From assembly GCA_037783545.1 (NCBI GenBank), contig JBBELK010000488.1:1-64000 (forward strand): 64,000 nt of DNA, read 5' to 3'. Below, piece after piece: positions 1 through 10,074 of this stretch (positions are counted from its first letter, which is position 1; every line of letters begins with the position of its first letter). A program made the position numbers and the translations under genes. The stretch comes from Henricia sp. BOLD:AAB3569. Taxonomy: Eukaryota > Echinodermata > Asteroidea > Spinulosida > Echinasteridae. The notes under the pieces are model-generated. The model was not told the DNA's origin. It saw nothing but the letters and a program-made list of their open reading frames with translations, and ran no database searches.

Positions 1-302
1 AAAAATTGACAGACTTTCGCCGGGAAATGGCAGAGAAATTTCAGAGTTTAGAAAAAAAAAGGGGTTGGCGCTTCCTGGATGCTCCCGCAACCTGTGGCTG
101 TCTGTACACACCTCTTTGGTGTACTCCTGACTCGTGCGCATGCTCAGTCCTTCGGACTGTCGTTGACACGGCCCAGTTTGGGACGGGATTTTGGTCAAAG
201 TGTGGTCCAAACGTCGGCAAATTTGGAGGACGAAAAATGTTCCGACGAACTTCAAATTTTGCATGCTCCAAAGACTCTATATTGCGCACTTGTCCTAAAA
301 AA

Positions 303-894
303 TTGACAGACTTTCGCCGGGAAATGGCAGAGAAATTTCAGAGTTTAGAAAAAAAAGGGGTTGGCGCTTCCTGGATGCTCCCGCAACCTGTGGCTGTCTG
401 TACACACCTCTTTGGTGTACTCCTGACTCGTGCTGCTCAGCCTTCGGACTGTCGTTGACACGCCCAGTTTGGGACGGGATTTTGGTCAAAGTGTGGTCCC
501 AAACGTCGGCAAATTTGGAGGTCGAAAATGTTCCGACGAACTTCAAATTTTGCATGCTCCAAAGACTCTATATTGCGCACTTGTCCTAAAAAATTGACAG
601 ACTTTCGCCGGGAAATGGCAGAGGAAAATTTCAGAGTTTTAGAAAAAAAAAAGGGGTTGGCGCTTCCTGGATGCTCCCGCAACCTGTGGCTGTCTGTACA
701 CACCTCTTTGGTGTACTCCTGACTCGTGCGCATGCTCAGTCCTTCGGACTGTCGTTGACACGGCCCAGTTTGGGACGGGATTTTGGTCAAAGTGTGGTCC
801 AAACGTCGGCAAATTTGAAGGTCGAAAAATGTTCCGACGAACTTCAAATTTTGCATGCTCCAAAGACTCTATATTGCGCACTTGTCCTAAAAAA
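303..894 (+). repeat. Two irregular monomers with clustered indels
   Basis: Units 303-593 (291 bp) and 594-894 (301 bp) carry about eight small indels between 430 and 655: loss of bases at TGCTGCTCAGCC, one G lost in ACGCCCAG, an extra C in GGTCCCAAAC, one A lost before ATGTTCC, extra bases in GAGGAAAATTT and GTTTTAG, and an A10 run. Most are homopolymer length changes. Elsewhere monomers differ mainly by substitutions. Either these units are decayed or the base calls here are poorly polished. Confidence 0.8.
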
Positions 895-1531
895 TTGACA
901 GACTTTCGCCGGGAAATGGCAGAGAAATTTCAGAGTTTAGAAAAAAAGGGGTTGGCGCTTCCTGGTTGTTCCCGCAACCTGTGGCTGTCTGTACACACCT
1001 CTTTGGTGTACTCCTGACTCGTGCGCATGCTCAGTCCTTCGGACTGTCGTTGACACGGCCCAGTTTGGGACGGGATTTTGGTCAAAGTGTGGTCCAAACG
1101 TCGGCAAATTTGGAGGTCGAAAAATGTTCCGACGAACTTCAAATTTTGCATGCTCCAAAGACTCTATATTGCGCACTTGTCCTAAAAAATTGACAGACTT
1201 TCGCCGGGAAATGGCAGAGAAATTTCAGAGTTTAGAAAAAAAAGGGGTTGGCGCTTCCTGGTTGCTCCCGCAACCTGTGGCTGTCTGTACACACCTCTTT
1301 GGTGTACTCCTGACTCGTGCGCATGCTCAGTCCTTCGGACTGTCGTTGACACGGCCCAGTTTGGGACGGGATTTTGGTCAAAGTGTGGTCCAAACGTCGG
1401 CAAATTTGGAGGACGAAAAATGTTCCGACGAACTTCAAATTTTGCATGCTCCAAAGACTCTATATTGCGCACTTGTCCTAAAAAATTGACAGACTTTCGC
1501 CGGGAAATGGCAGAGAAATTTCAGAGTTTAG

Positions 1532-1543
1532 AAAAAAAAGGGG
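1532..1543 (+). repeat. A8G4 homopolymer tract of the monomer
   Basis: This oligopurine tract is the main source of monomer length variation. A8G4 is commonest. A6 occurs at 3605-3610, A7 in many units (for example 895-1189, 8001-8295), A9 in others (1-302, 22949-23245, 60664-60960), and A10 at 643-652; G5 variants also occur. One extra A gives a 297-bp unit, divisible by three, which is why open frames run through neighbouring units only at those places. Confidence 0.9.
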
Positions 1544-1582
1544 TTGGCGCTTCCTGGATGCTCCCGCAACCTGTGGCTGTCT

Positions 1583-1603
1583 GTACACACCTCTTTGGTG
1601 TAC
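1583..1603. other. Inverted repeat GTACAC / GTGTAC
   Basis: GTACAC at 1583-1588 pairs with GTGTAC at 1598-1603 around a 9-base loop; an alternative register pairs ACACC with GGTGT around TCTTT. It recurs in essentially every monomer. Recurrent variants touch its edges or loop: CTCTTC for CTCTTT in several monomers (for example 6920), and CGGTAC for CTGTAC in others (for example 18042). A cruciform or RNA hairpin is possible; no function is shown by the sequence. Confidence 0.6.
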
Positions 1604-1623
1604 TCCTGACTCGTGCGCATGCT

Positions 1624-1638
1624 CAGTCCTTCGGACTG
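1624..1638. other. Perfect 6-bp hairpin CAGTCC-TTC-GGACTG
   Basis: CAGTCC (1624-1629) and GGACTG (1633-1638) are perfect complements around TTC. The recurrent variants tend to keep pairing: CAGTCTTTCGGACTG (6360, 8435, 10213, 43817) would form a G.U wobble in RNA, and CAGTCCTCCGGACTG (4289, 5474, 32820, 36541) changes only the loop. An exception at 28687 (G to T) breaks the stem. This is the strongest small secondary-structure element of the unit. It could be a replication-fork or cruciform element, or chance. Confidence 0.6.
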
Positions 1639-1690
1639 TCGTTGACACGGCCCAGTTTGGGACGGGATTTTGGTCAAAGTGTGGTCCAAA

Positions 1691-1726
1691 CGTCGGCAAA
1701 TTTGGAGGACGAAAAATGTTCCGACG
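1691..1726. other. Inverted repeat CGTCGG / CCGACG
   Basis: CGTCGG at 1691-1696 and CCGACG at 1721-1726 are perfect 6-bp complements 24 bases apart. Two monomers (around 34565 and 38290) have lost the left arm and loop through a 26-bp deletion. Confidence 0.5.
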
Positions 1727-2078
1727 AACTTCAAATTTTGCATGCTCCAAAGACTCTATATTGCGCACTTGTCCTAAAAAATTGACAGACTTTCGCCGGG
1801 AAATGGCAGAGAAATTTCAGAGTTTAGAAAAAAAAAGGGGTTGGCGCTTCCTGGATGCTCCCGCAACCTGTGGCTGTCTGTACACACCTCTTTGGTGTAC
1901 TCCTGACTCGTGCGCATGCTCAGCCCTTCGGACTGTCGTTGACACGGCCCAGTTTGGGACGGGATTTTGGTCAAAGTGTGGTCCAAACGTCGGCAAATTT
2001 GGAGGTCGAAAAATGTTCCGACGAACTTCAAATTTTGCATGCTCCAAAGACTCTATATTGCGCACTTGTCCTAAAAAA

Positions 2079-3262
2079 TTGACAGACTTTCGCCGGGAAA
2101 TGGCAGAGAAATTTCAGAGTTTAGAAAAAAAAAGGGGTTGGCGCTTCCTGGATGCTCCCGCAACCTGTGGCTGTCTGTACACACCTCTTTGGTGTACTCC
2201 TGACTCGTGCGCATGCTCAGTCCTTCGGACTGTCGTTGACACGGCCCAGTTTGGGACGGGATTTTGGTCAAAGTGTGGTCCAAACGTCGGCAAATTTGAA
2301 GGTCGAAAAATGTTCCGACGAACTTCAAATTTTGCATGCTCCAAAGACTCTATATTGCGCACTTGTCCTAAAAAATTGACAGACTTTCGCCGGGAAATGG
2401 CAGAGAAATTTCAGAGTTTAGAAAAAAAGGGGTTGGCGCTTCCTGGTTGCTCCCGCAACCTGTGGCTGTCTGTACACACCTCTTTGGTGTACTCCTGACT
2501 CGTGCGCATGCTCAGTCCTTCGGACTGTCGTTGACACGGCCCAGTTTGGGACGGGATTTTGGTCAAAGTGTGGTCCAAACGTCGGCAAATTTGGAGGTCG
2601 AAAAATGTTCCGACGAACTTCAAATTGTGCATGCTCCAAAGACTCTATATTGCGCACTTGTCCTAAAAAATTGACAGACTTTCGCCGGGAAATGGCAGAG
2701 AAATTTCAGAGTTTAGAAAAAAAAGGGGTTGGCGCTTCCTGGATGCTCCCGCAACCTGTGGCTGTCTGTACACACCTCTTTGGTGTACTCCTGACTCGTG
2801 CGCATGCTCAGTCCTTCGGACTGTCGTTGACACGGCCCAGTTTGGGACGGGATTTTGGTCAAAGTGTGGTCCAAACGTCGGCAAATTTGGAGGACGAAAA
2901 ATGTTCCGACGAACTTCAAATTTTGCATGCTCCAAAGACTCTATATTGCGCACTTGTCCTAAAAAATTGACAGACTTTCGCCGGGAAATGGCAGAGAAAT
3001 TTCAGAGTTTAGAAAAAAAAGGGGTTGGCGCTTCCTGGATGCTCCCGCAACCTGTGGCTGTCTGTACACACCTCTTTGGTGTACTCCTGACTCGTGCGCA
3101 TGCTCAGTCCTTCGGACTGTCGTTGACACGGCCCAGTTTGGGACGGGATTTTGGTCAAAGTGTGGTCCAAACGTCGGCAAATTTGGAGGTCGAAAAATGT
3201 TCCGACGAACTTCAAATTTTGCATGCTCCAAAGACTCTATATTGCGCACTTGTCCTAAAAAA
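2079..3262 (+). repeat. 4-monomer version of the 1.48-kb HOR, copy 2
   Basis: Monomers start at 2079 (AATTTGAAGG), 2376 (A7), 2671 (GGAGGACG) and 2967. The marker order of 594-2078 is kept with one monomer fewer. The next AATTTGAAGG monomer starts at 3263 and is followed by a short-A (A6) unit at 3559, suggesting a third, diverging copy. Confidence 0.6.
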
Positions 3263-5333
3263 TTGACAGACTTTCGCCGGGAAATGGCAGAGAAATTTCA
3301 GAGTTTAGAAAAAAAAGGGGTTGACGCTTCCTGGATGCTCCCGCAACCTGTGGCTGTCTGTACACACCTCTTTGGTGTACTCCTGACTCGTGCGCATGCT
3401 CAGTCCTTCGGACTGTCGTTGACACGGCCCAGTTTGGGACGGGTTTTTGGTCAAAGTGTGGTCCAAACGTCGGCAAATTTGAAGGTCGAAAAATGTTCCG
3501 ACGAACTTCAAATTTTGCATGCTCCAAAGACTCTATATTGCGCACTTGTCCTAAAAAATTGACAGACTTTCGCCGGGAAATGGCAGAGAAATTTCAGAGT
3601 TTAGAAAAAAGGGGTTGGCGCTTCCTGGTTGCTCCCGCAACCTGTGGCTGTCTGTACACACCTCTTTGGTGTACTCCTGACTCGTGCGCATGCTCAGTCC
3701 TTCGGACTGTCGTTGACACCGCCCAGTTTGGGACGGGATTTTGGTCAAAGTGTGGTCCAAACGTCGGCAAATTTGGAGGTCGAAAAATGTTCCGACGAAC
3801 TTCAAATTTTGCATGCTCCAAAGACTCTATATTGCGCACTTGTCCTAAAAAATTGACAGACTTTCGCCGGGAAATGGCAGAGAAATTTCAGAGTTTAGAA
3901 AAAAAAAGGGGTTGGCGCTTCCTGGATGCTCCCGCAACCTGTGGCTGTCTGTACACACCTCTTTGGTGTACTCCTGACTCGTGCGCATGCTCAGTCCTTC
4001 GGACTGTCGTTGACACGGCCCAGTTTGGGACGGGATTTTGGTCAAAGTGTGGTCCAAACGTCGGCAAATTTAGAGGTCGAAAAATGTTCCGACGAACTTC
4101 AAATTTTGCATGCTCCAAAGACTCTATATTGCGCACTTGTCCTAAAAAATTGACAGACTTTCGCCGGGAAATGGCAGAGAAATTTCAGAGTTTAGAAAAA
4201 AAAGGGGTTGGCGCTTCCTGGATGCTCCGCAACCTGTGGCTGTCTGTACACACCTCTTTGGTGTACTCCTGACTCGTGCGCATGCTCAGTCCTCCGGACT
4301 GTCGTTGACACGGCCCAGTTTGGGACGGGATTTTGGTCAAAGTGTGGTCCAAACGTCGGCAAATTTGGAGGTCGAAAAATGTTCCGACGAACTTCAAATT
4401 GTGCATGCTCCAAAGACTCTATATTGCGCACTTGTCCTAAAAAATTGACAGACTTTCGCCGGGAAATGGCAGAGAAATTTCAGAGTTTAGAAAAAAAAGG
4501 GGTTGGCGCTTCCTGAATGCTTCCGCAACCTGTGGCTGTCTGTACACACCTCTTTGGTGTACTCCTGACTCGTGCGCATGCTCAGTCCTTCGGACTGTCG
4601 TTGACACGGCCCAGTTTGGGACGGGATTTTGGTCATAGTGTGGTCCAAACGTCGGCAAATTTGGAGGTCGAAAAATGTTCCGACGAACTTTAAATTTTGC
4701 ATGCTCCAAAGACTCTATATTGCGCACTTGTCCTAAAAAATTGACAGACTTTCGCCGGGAAATGGCAGAGAAATTTCAGAGTTTAGAAAAAAAAGGGGGT
4801 TGGCGCTTCCTGGATGCTCCCGCAACCTGTGGCTGTCTGTACACACCTCTTTGGTGTACTCCTGACTCGTGCGCATGCTCAGTCCTTCGGACTGTCGTTG
4901 ACACGGCCCAGTTTGGGACGGGATTTTGGTCAAAGTGTGGTCCAAACGTCGGCAAATTTGGAGGTCGAAAAATGTTCCGACGAACTTCAAATTTTGCATG
5001 CTCCAAAGACTCTATATTGCGCACTTGTCCTAAAAAATTGACAGACTTTCGCCGGGAAATGGCAGAGAAATTTCAGAGTTTAGAAAAAAAAGGGGTTGGC
5101 GCTTCCTGGATGCTCCCGCAACCTGTGGCTGTCTGTACACACCTCTTTGGTGTACTCCTGACTCGTGCGCATGCTCAGTCCTTCGGACTGTCGTTGACAC
5201 GGCCCAGTTTGGGACGGGATTTTGGTCAAAGTGTGGTCCAAACGTCGGCAAATTTGGAGGTCGAAAAATGTTCCGACGAACTTCAAATTTTGCATGCTCC
5301 AAAGACTCTATATTGCGCACTTGTCCTAAAAAA
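3263..5333 (+). repeat. Mixed monomers, no clear local HOR
   Basis: Seven monomers start at 3263, 3559, 3853, 4150, 4445, 4741 and 5038. Markers: GGGTTTTTGG and GGTTGACGC in 3263; A6 in 3559; AATTTAGAGG in 3853; a 1-base loss giving GCTCCGCAAC in 4150; CCTGAATGC, GGTCATAGTG and ACTTTAAAT in 4445; G5 in 4741. The 4445 unit resembles the monomers that stand just before the four inserted elements (14223, 33864, 37587, 47530) but has no insertion downstream. Confidence 0.75.
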
Positions 5334-6221
5334 TTGACAGACTTTCGCCGGGAAATGGCAGAGAAATTTCAGAGTTTAGAAAAAAAAGGGGTTGGCGCTT
5401 CCTGGTTGCTCCCGCAACCTGTGGCTGTCTGTACACACCTCTTTGGTGTACTCCTGACTCGTGCGCATGCTCAGTCCTCCGGACTGTCGTTGACACGGCC
5501 CAGTTTGGGACGGGATTTTGGTCAAAGTGTGGTCCAAACGTCGGCAAATTTGGAGGTCGAAAAATGTTCCGACGAACTTCAAATTGTGCATGCTCCAAAG
5601 ACTCTATATTGCGCACTTGTCCTAAAAAATTGACAGACTTTCGCCGGGAAATGGCAGAGAAATTTCAGAGTTTAGAAAAAAAAGGGGGTTGGCGCTTCCT
5701 GGATGCTCCCGCAACCTGTGGCTGTCTGTACACACCTCTTTGGTGTACTCCTGACTCGTGCGCATGCTCAGTCCTTCGGACTGTCGTTGACACGGCCCAG
5801 TTTGGGACGGGATTTTGGTCAAAGTGTGGTCCAAACGTCGGAAAATTTGGAGGTCGAAAAATGTTCCGACGAACTTCAAATTTTGCATGCTCCAAAGACT
5901 CTATATTGCGCACTTGTCCTAAAAAATTGACAGACTTTCGCCGGGAAATGGCAGAGAAATTTCAGAGTTTAGAAAAAAAAGGGGTTGGCGCTTCCTGGAT
6001 GCTCCGCAACCTGTGGCTGTCTGTACACACCTCTTTGGTGTACTCTTGACTCGTGCGCATGCTCAGTCCTCCGGACTGTCGTTGACACGGCCCAGTTTGG
6101 GACGGGATTTTGGTCAAAGTGTGGTCCAAACGTCGGCAAATTTGGAGGTCGAAAAATGTTCCGACGAACTTCAAATTTTGCATGCTCCAAAGACTCTATA
6201 TTGCGCACTTGTCCTAAAAAA
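5334..6221 (+). repeat. Marked trimer (CTCCGG / GTCGGAAAA / GCTCCGC), copy 1
   Basis: Three monomers (5334, 5630, 5927). The first has CAGTCCTCCGG and AAATTGTGCATG, the second A8G5 and GTCGGAAAATTT, the third the one-base-shorter GCTCCGCAACC. The same ordered trimer stands at 32681, 36403 and 42790, and the first two-thirds at 40423. Confidence 0.85.
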
Positions 6222-8295
6222 TTGACAGACTTTCGCCGGGAAATGGCAGAGAAATTTCAGAGTTTAGAAAAAAAAGGGGTTGGCGCTTCCTGGTTGCTCC
6301 CGCAACCTGTGGCTGTCTGTACACACCTCTTTGGTGTACTCCTGACTCGTGCGCATGCTCAGTCTTTCGGACTGTCGTTGACACGGCCCAGTTTGGGACG
6401 GGATTTTGGTCAAAGTGTGGTCCAAACGTCGGCAAATTTGGAGGTCGAAAAATGTTCCGACGAACTTCAAATTTTGCATGCTCCAAAGACTCTATATTGC
6501 GCACTTGTCCTAAAAAATTGACAGACTTTCGCCGGGAAATGGCAGAGAAATTTCAGAGTTTAGAAAAAAAAGGGGTTGGCGCTTCCTGGATGCTCCCGCA
6601 ACCTGTGGCTGTCTGTACACACCTCTTTGGTGTACTCCTGACTCGTGCGCATGCTCAGTCCTTCGGACTGTCGTTGACACGGCCCAGTTTGGGACGGGAT
6701 TTTGGTCAAAGTGTGGTCCAAACGTCGGCAAATTTGGAGGTCGAAAAATGTTCCGACGAACTTCAAATTTTGCATGCTCCAAAGACTCTATATTGCGCAC
6801 TTGTCCTAAAAAAATGACAGACTTTCGCCGGGAAATGGCAGAGAAATTTCAGAGTTTAGAAAAAAAAGGGGTTGGCGCTTCCTGGATGCTCCCGCAACCT
6901 GTGGCTGTCTGTACACACCTCTTCGGTGTACTCCTGACTCGTGCGCATGCTCAGTCCTTCGGACTGTCGTTGACACGGCCCAGTTTGGGACGGGATTTTG
7001 GTCAAAGTGTGGTCCAAACGTCGGCAAATTTGGAGGTCGAAAAATGTTCCGACGAACTTTAAATTTTGCATGCTCCAAAGACTCTATATTGCGCACTTGT
7101 CCTAAAAAATTGACAGACTTTCGCCGGGAAATGGCAGAGAAATTTCAGAGTTTAGAAAAAAAAAGGTGGTTGGCGCTTCCTGGATGCTCCTGCAACCTGT
7201 GGCTGTCTGTACACACCTCTTTGGTGTACTCCTGACTCGTGCGCATGCTCAGTCCTTCGGACTGTCGTTGACACGGCCCAGTTTGGGACGGGATTTTGGT
7301 CAAAGTGTGGTCCAAACGTCGGCAAATTTGGAGGTTGAAAAATGTTCCGACGAACTTCAAATTTTGCATGCTCCAAAGACTCTATATTGCGCACTTGTCC
7401 TAACAAATTGACAGACTTTCGCCGGGAAATGGCAGAGAAATTTCAGAGTTTAGAAAAAAAAGGGGTTGGCGCTTCCTGGATGCTCCCGCAACCTGTGGCT
7501 GTCTGTACACACCTCTTTGGTGTACTCCTGACTCGTGCGCATGCTCAGTCCTTCGGACTGTCGTTGACACGGCCCAGTTTGGGACGGGATTTTGGTCAAA
7601 GTGTGGTCCAAACGTCGGCAAATTTGGAGGTCGAAAAATGTTCCGACGAACTTCAAATTTTGCATGCTCCAAAGACTCTATATTGCGCACTTGTCCTAAA
7701 AAATTGACAGACTTTCGCCGGGAAATGGCAGAGAAATTTCAGAGTTTAGAAAAAAAAGGGGGTTGGCGCTTCCTGGATGCTCCCGCAACCTGTGGCTGTC
7801 TGTACACACCTCTTTGGTGTACTCCTGACTCGTGCGCATGCTCAGTCCTTCGGACTGTCGTTGACACGGCCCAGTTTGGGACGGGATTTTGGTCAAAGTG
7901 TGGTCCAAACGTCGGAAAATTTGGAGGTCGAAAAATGTTCCGACGAACTTCAAATTTTGCATGCTCCAAAGACTCTATATTGCGCACTTGTCCTAAAAAA
8001 TTGACAGACTTTCGCCGGGAAATGGCAGAGAAATTTCAGAGTTTAGAAAAAAAGGGGTTGGCGCTTCCTGGATGCTCCCGCAACCTGTGGCTGTCTGTAC
8101 ACACCTCTTTGGTGTACTCCTGACTCGTGCGCATGCTCAGTCCTTCGGACTGTCGTTGACACGGCCCAGTTTGGGACGGGATTTTGGTCAAAGTGTGGTC
8201 CAAACGTCGGCAAATTTGGAGGTCGAAAAATGTTCCGACGAACTTCAAATTTTGCATGCTCCAAAGACTCTATATTGCGCACTTGTCCTAAAAAA
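6222..8295 (+). repeat. 7-monomer HOR, 2,074 bp, copy W0
   Basis: Monomers 6222, 6518, 6814, 7110, 7408, 7704, 8001. Ordered markers: CAGTCTTTCGG; plain; a start changed to AAATGACAG with CTCTTCGG and ACTTTAAAT; GGTGGTTGG with GCTCCTGCAA and GAGGTTGAAA; a start preceded by CCTAACAAA; G5 with GTCGGAAAA; A7. The order is repeated at 8296, 10075 and 43678. Confidence 0.9.
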
Positions 8296-10074
8296 TTGAC
8301 AGACTTTCGCCGGGAAATGGCAGAGAAATTTCAGAGTTTAGAAAAAAAAGGGGTTGGCGCTTCCTGGTTGCTCCCGCAACCTGTGGCTGTCTGTACACAC
8401 CTCTTTGGTGTACTCCTGACTCGTGCGCATGCTCAGTCTTTCGGACTGTCGTTGACACGGCCCAGTTTGGGACGGGATTTTGGTCAAAGTGTGGTCCAAA
8501 CGTCGGCAAATTTGGAGGTCGAAAAATGTTCCGACGAACTTCAAATTTTGCATGCTCCAAAGACTCTATATTGCGCACTTGTCCTAAAAAATTGACAGAC
8601 TTTCGCCGGGAAATGGCAGAGAAATTTCAGAGTTTAGAAAAAAAAGGGGTTGGCGCTTCCTGGATGCTCCCGCAACCTGTGGCTGTCTGTACACACCTCT
8701 TTGGTGTACTCCTGACTCGTGCGCATGCTCAGTCCTTCGGACTGTCGTTGACACGGCCCAGTTTGGGACGGGATTTTGGTCAAAGTGTGGTCCAAACGTC
8801 GGCAAATTTGGAGGTCGAAAAATGTTCCGACGAACTTCAAATTTTGCATGCTCCAAAGACTCTATATTGCGCACTTGTCCTAAAAAAAATGACAGACTTT
8901 CGCCGGGAAATGGCAGAGAAATTTCAGAGTTTAGAAAAAAAAGGGGTTGGCGCTTCCTGGATGCTCCCGCAACCTGTGGCTGTCTGTACACACCTCTTCG
9001 GTGTACTCCTGACTCGTGCGCATGCTCAGTCCTTCGGACTGTCGTTGACACGGCCCAGTTTGGGACGGGATTTTGGTTAAAGTGTGGTCCAAACGTCGGC
9101 AAATTTGGAGGTCGAAAAATGTTCCGACGAACTTTAAATTTTGCATGCTCCAAAGACTCTATATTGCGCACTTGTCCTAAAAAATTGACAGACTTTCGCC
9201 GGGAAATGGCAGAGAAATTTCAGAGTTTAGAGAAAAAAAAGGTGGTTGGCGCTTCCTGGATGCTCCTGCAACCTGTGGCTGTCTGTACACACCTCTTTGG
9301 TGTACTCCTGACTCGTGCGCATGCTCAGTCCTTCGGACTGTCGTTGACACGGCCCAGTTTGGGACGGGATTTTGGTCAAAGTGTGGTCCAAACGTCGGCA
9401 AATTTGGAGGTTGAAAAATGTTCCGACGAACTTCAAATTTTGCATGCTCCAAAGACTCTATATTGCGCACTTGTCCTAACAAATTGACAGACTTTCGCCG
9501 GGAAATGGCAGAGAAATTTCAGAGTTTAGAAAAAAAAGGGGTTGGCGCTTCCTGGATGCTCCCGCAACCTGTGGCTGTCTGTACACACCTCTTTGGTGTA
9601 CTCCTGACTCGTGCGCATGCTCAGTCCTTCGGACTGTCGTTGACACGGCCCAGTTTGGGACGGGATTTTGGTCAAAGTGTGGTCCAAACGTCGGAAAATT
9701 TGGAGGTCGAAAAATGTTCCGACGAACTTCAAATTTTGCATGCTCCAAAGACTCTATATTGCGCACTTGTCCTAAAAAATTGACAGACTTTCGCCGGGAA
9801 ATGGCAGAGAAATTTCAGAGTTTAGAAAAAAAGGGGTTGGCGCTTCCTGGATGCTCCCGCAACCTGTGGCTGTCTGTACACACCTCTTTGGTGTACTCCT
9901 GACTCGTGCGCATGCTCAGTCCTTCGGACTGTCGTTGACACGGCCCAGTTTGGGACGGGATTTTGGTCAAAGTGTGGTCCAAACGTCGGCAAATTTGGAG
10001 GTCGAAAAATGTTCCGACGAACTTCAAATTTTGCATGCTCCAAAGACTCTATATTGCGCACTTGTCCTAAAAAA
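8296..10074 (+). repeat. 6-monomer version of the same HOR, 1,779 bp, copy W1
   Basis: Monomers 8296, 8592, 8888, 9187, 9484, 9780. It matches W0 in order but is one monomer shorter: 9484-9779 combines the left part of W0 monomer 5 (CCTAACAAA junction, A8G4) with the right part of W0 monomer 6 (GTCGGAAAATTT). The A run before 8888 has grown to A8 (CCTAAAAAAAATGAC), shared with copy W2. Confidence 0.9.
9484..9779 (+). repeat. Hybrid monomer at an exchange point
   Basis: The left part carries the markers of the 7408 monomer and the right part carries GTCGGAAAATTTGG, the marker of the 7704 monomer. The hybrid replaces two units by one and accounts for the 295-bp shortfall of this HOR copy. The exchange lies between the G tract near 9541 and the GTCGGAAAA marker near 9694. 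Confidence 0.7.

Larger units (their letters stand above)
1486..1781 (+). repeat. Reference satellite monomer (296 bp)
   Basis: This is a clean copy chosen as the reference unit. Counting by hand gives 143 G+C of 296 (48%) and 16 CpG dinucleotides. In order it holds the TTGACAGAC start, GCCGGGAAATGGCAGAG, an A8G4 tract, GTACAC/GTGTAC inverted arms, GCATGCTC, a perfect 15-bp hairpin sequence, a second TTGACA at unit position 157, CGTCGG/CCGACG arms, a second GCATGCTC at unit position 255, and a terminal A6 run. Apart from the two shared short words the two halves do not align by eye, so I see no sign of a dimeric origin. No 17-bp CENP-B-box match was seen on either strand. Confidence 0.95.
594..2078 (+). 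repeat. 5-monomer HOR, copy 1 (about 1.48 kb)
   Basis: Monomers start at 594, 895, 1190, 1486 and 1782. Ordered markers: AATTTGAAGG in the first, A7 in the second, GGAGGACG in the third and fourth. The same order begins again at 2079. The first monomer overlaps the indel-rich stretch, so the internal distance is a few bases longer than in the next copy. Confidence 0.7.

Noticed and set aside
1508..1518. tRNA-type box A (TGGCAGAGAAA)
   Set aside because: It resembles box A with one mismatch, but no good box B (GGTTCGANNCC) lies at a proper distance, so a pol III origin of the satellite is not supported.
1486..1781. CENP-B box
   Set aside because: I looked for the core spacing TTCG-N4-A-N2-CGGG and its complement. 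The nearest word, TTTCGCCGGGAAATGG, does not fit the spacing.
1486..1781. Bacterial promoter from TTGACA words
   Set aside because: TTGACA occurs twice per monomer but no -10 element lies 16-18 bp downstream, and the context is a eukaryote-like satellite.
1486..1781. 296 bp as two nucleosome lengths, or a unit made of two half-repeats
   Set aside because: The length is about twice 147-148 bp and two words (TTGACA, GCATGCTC) recur inside, but the halves do not align and the word spacings differ (156 and 123). No support beyond coincidence.
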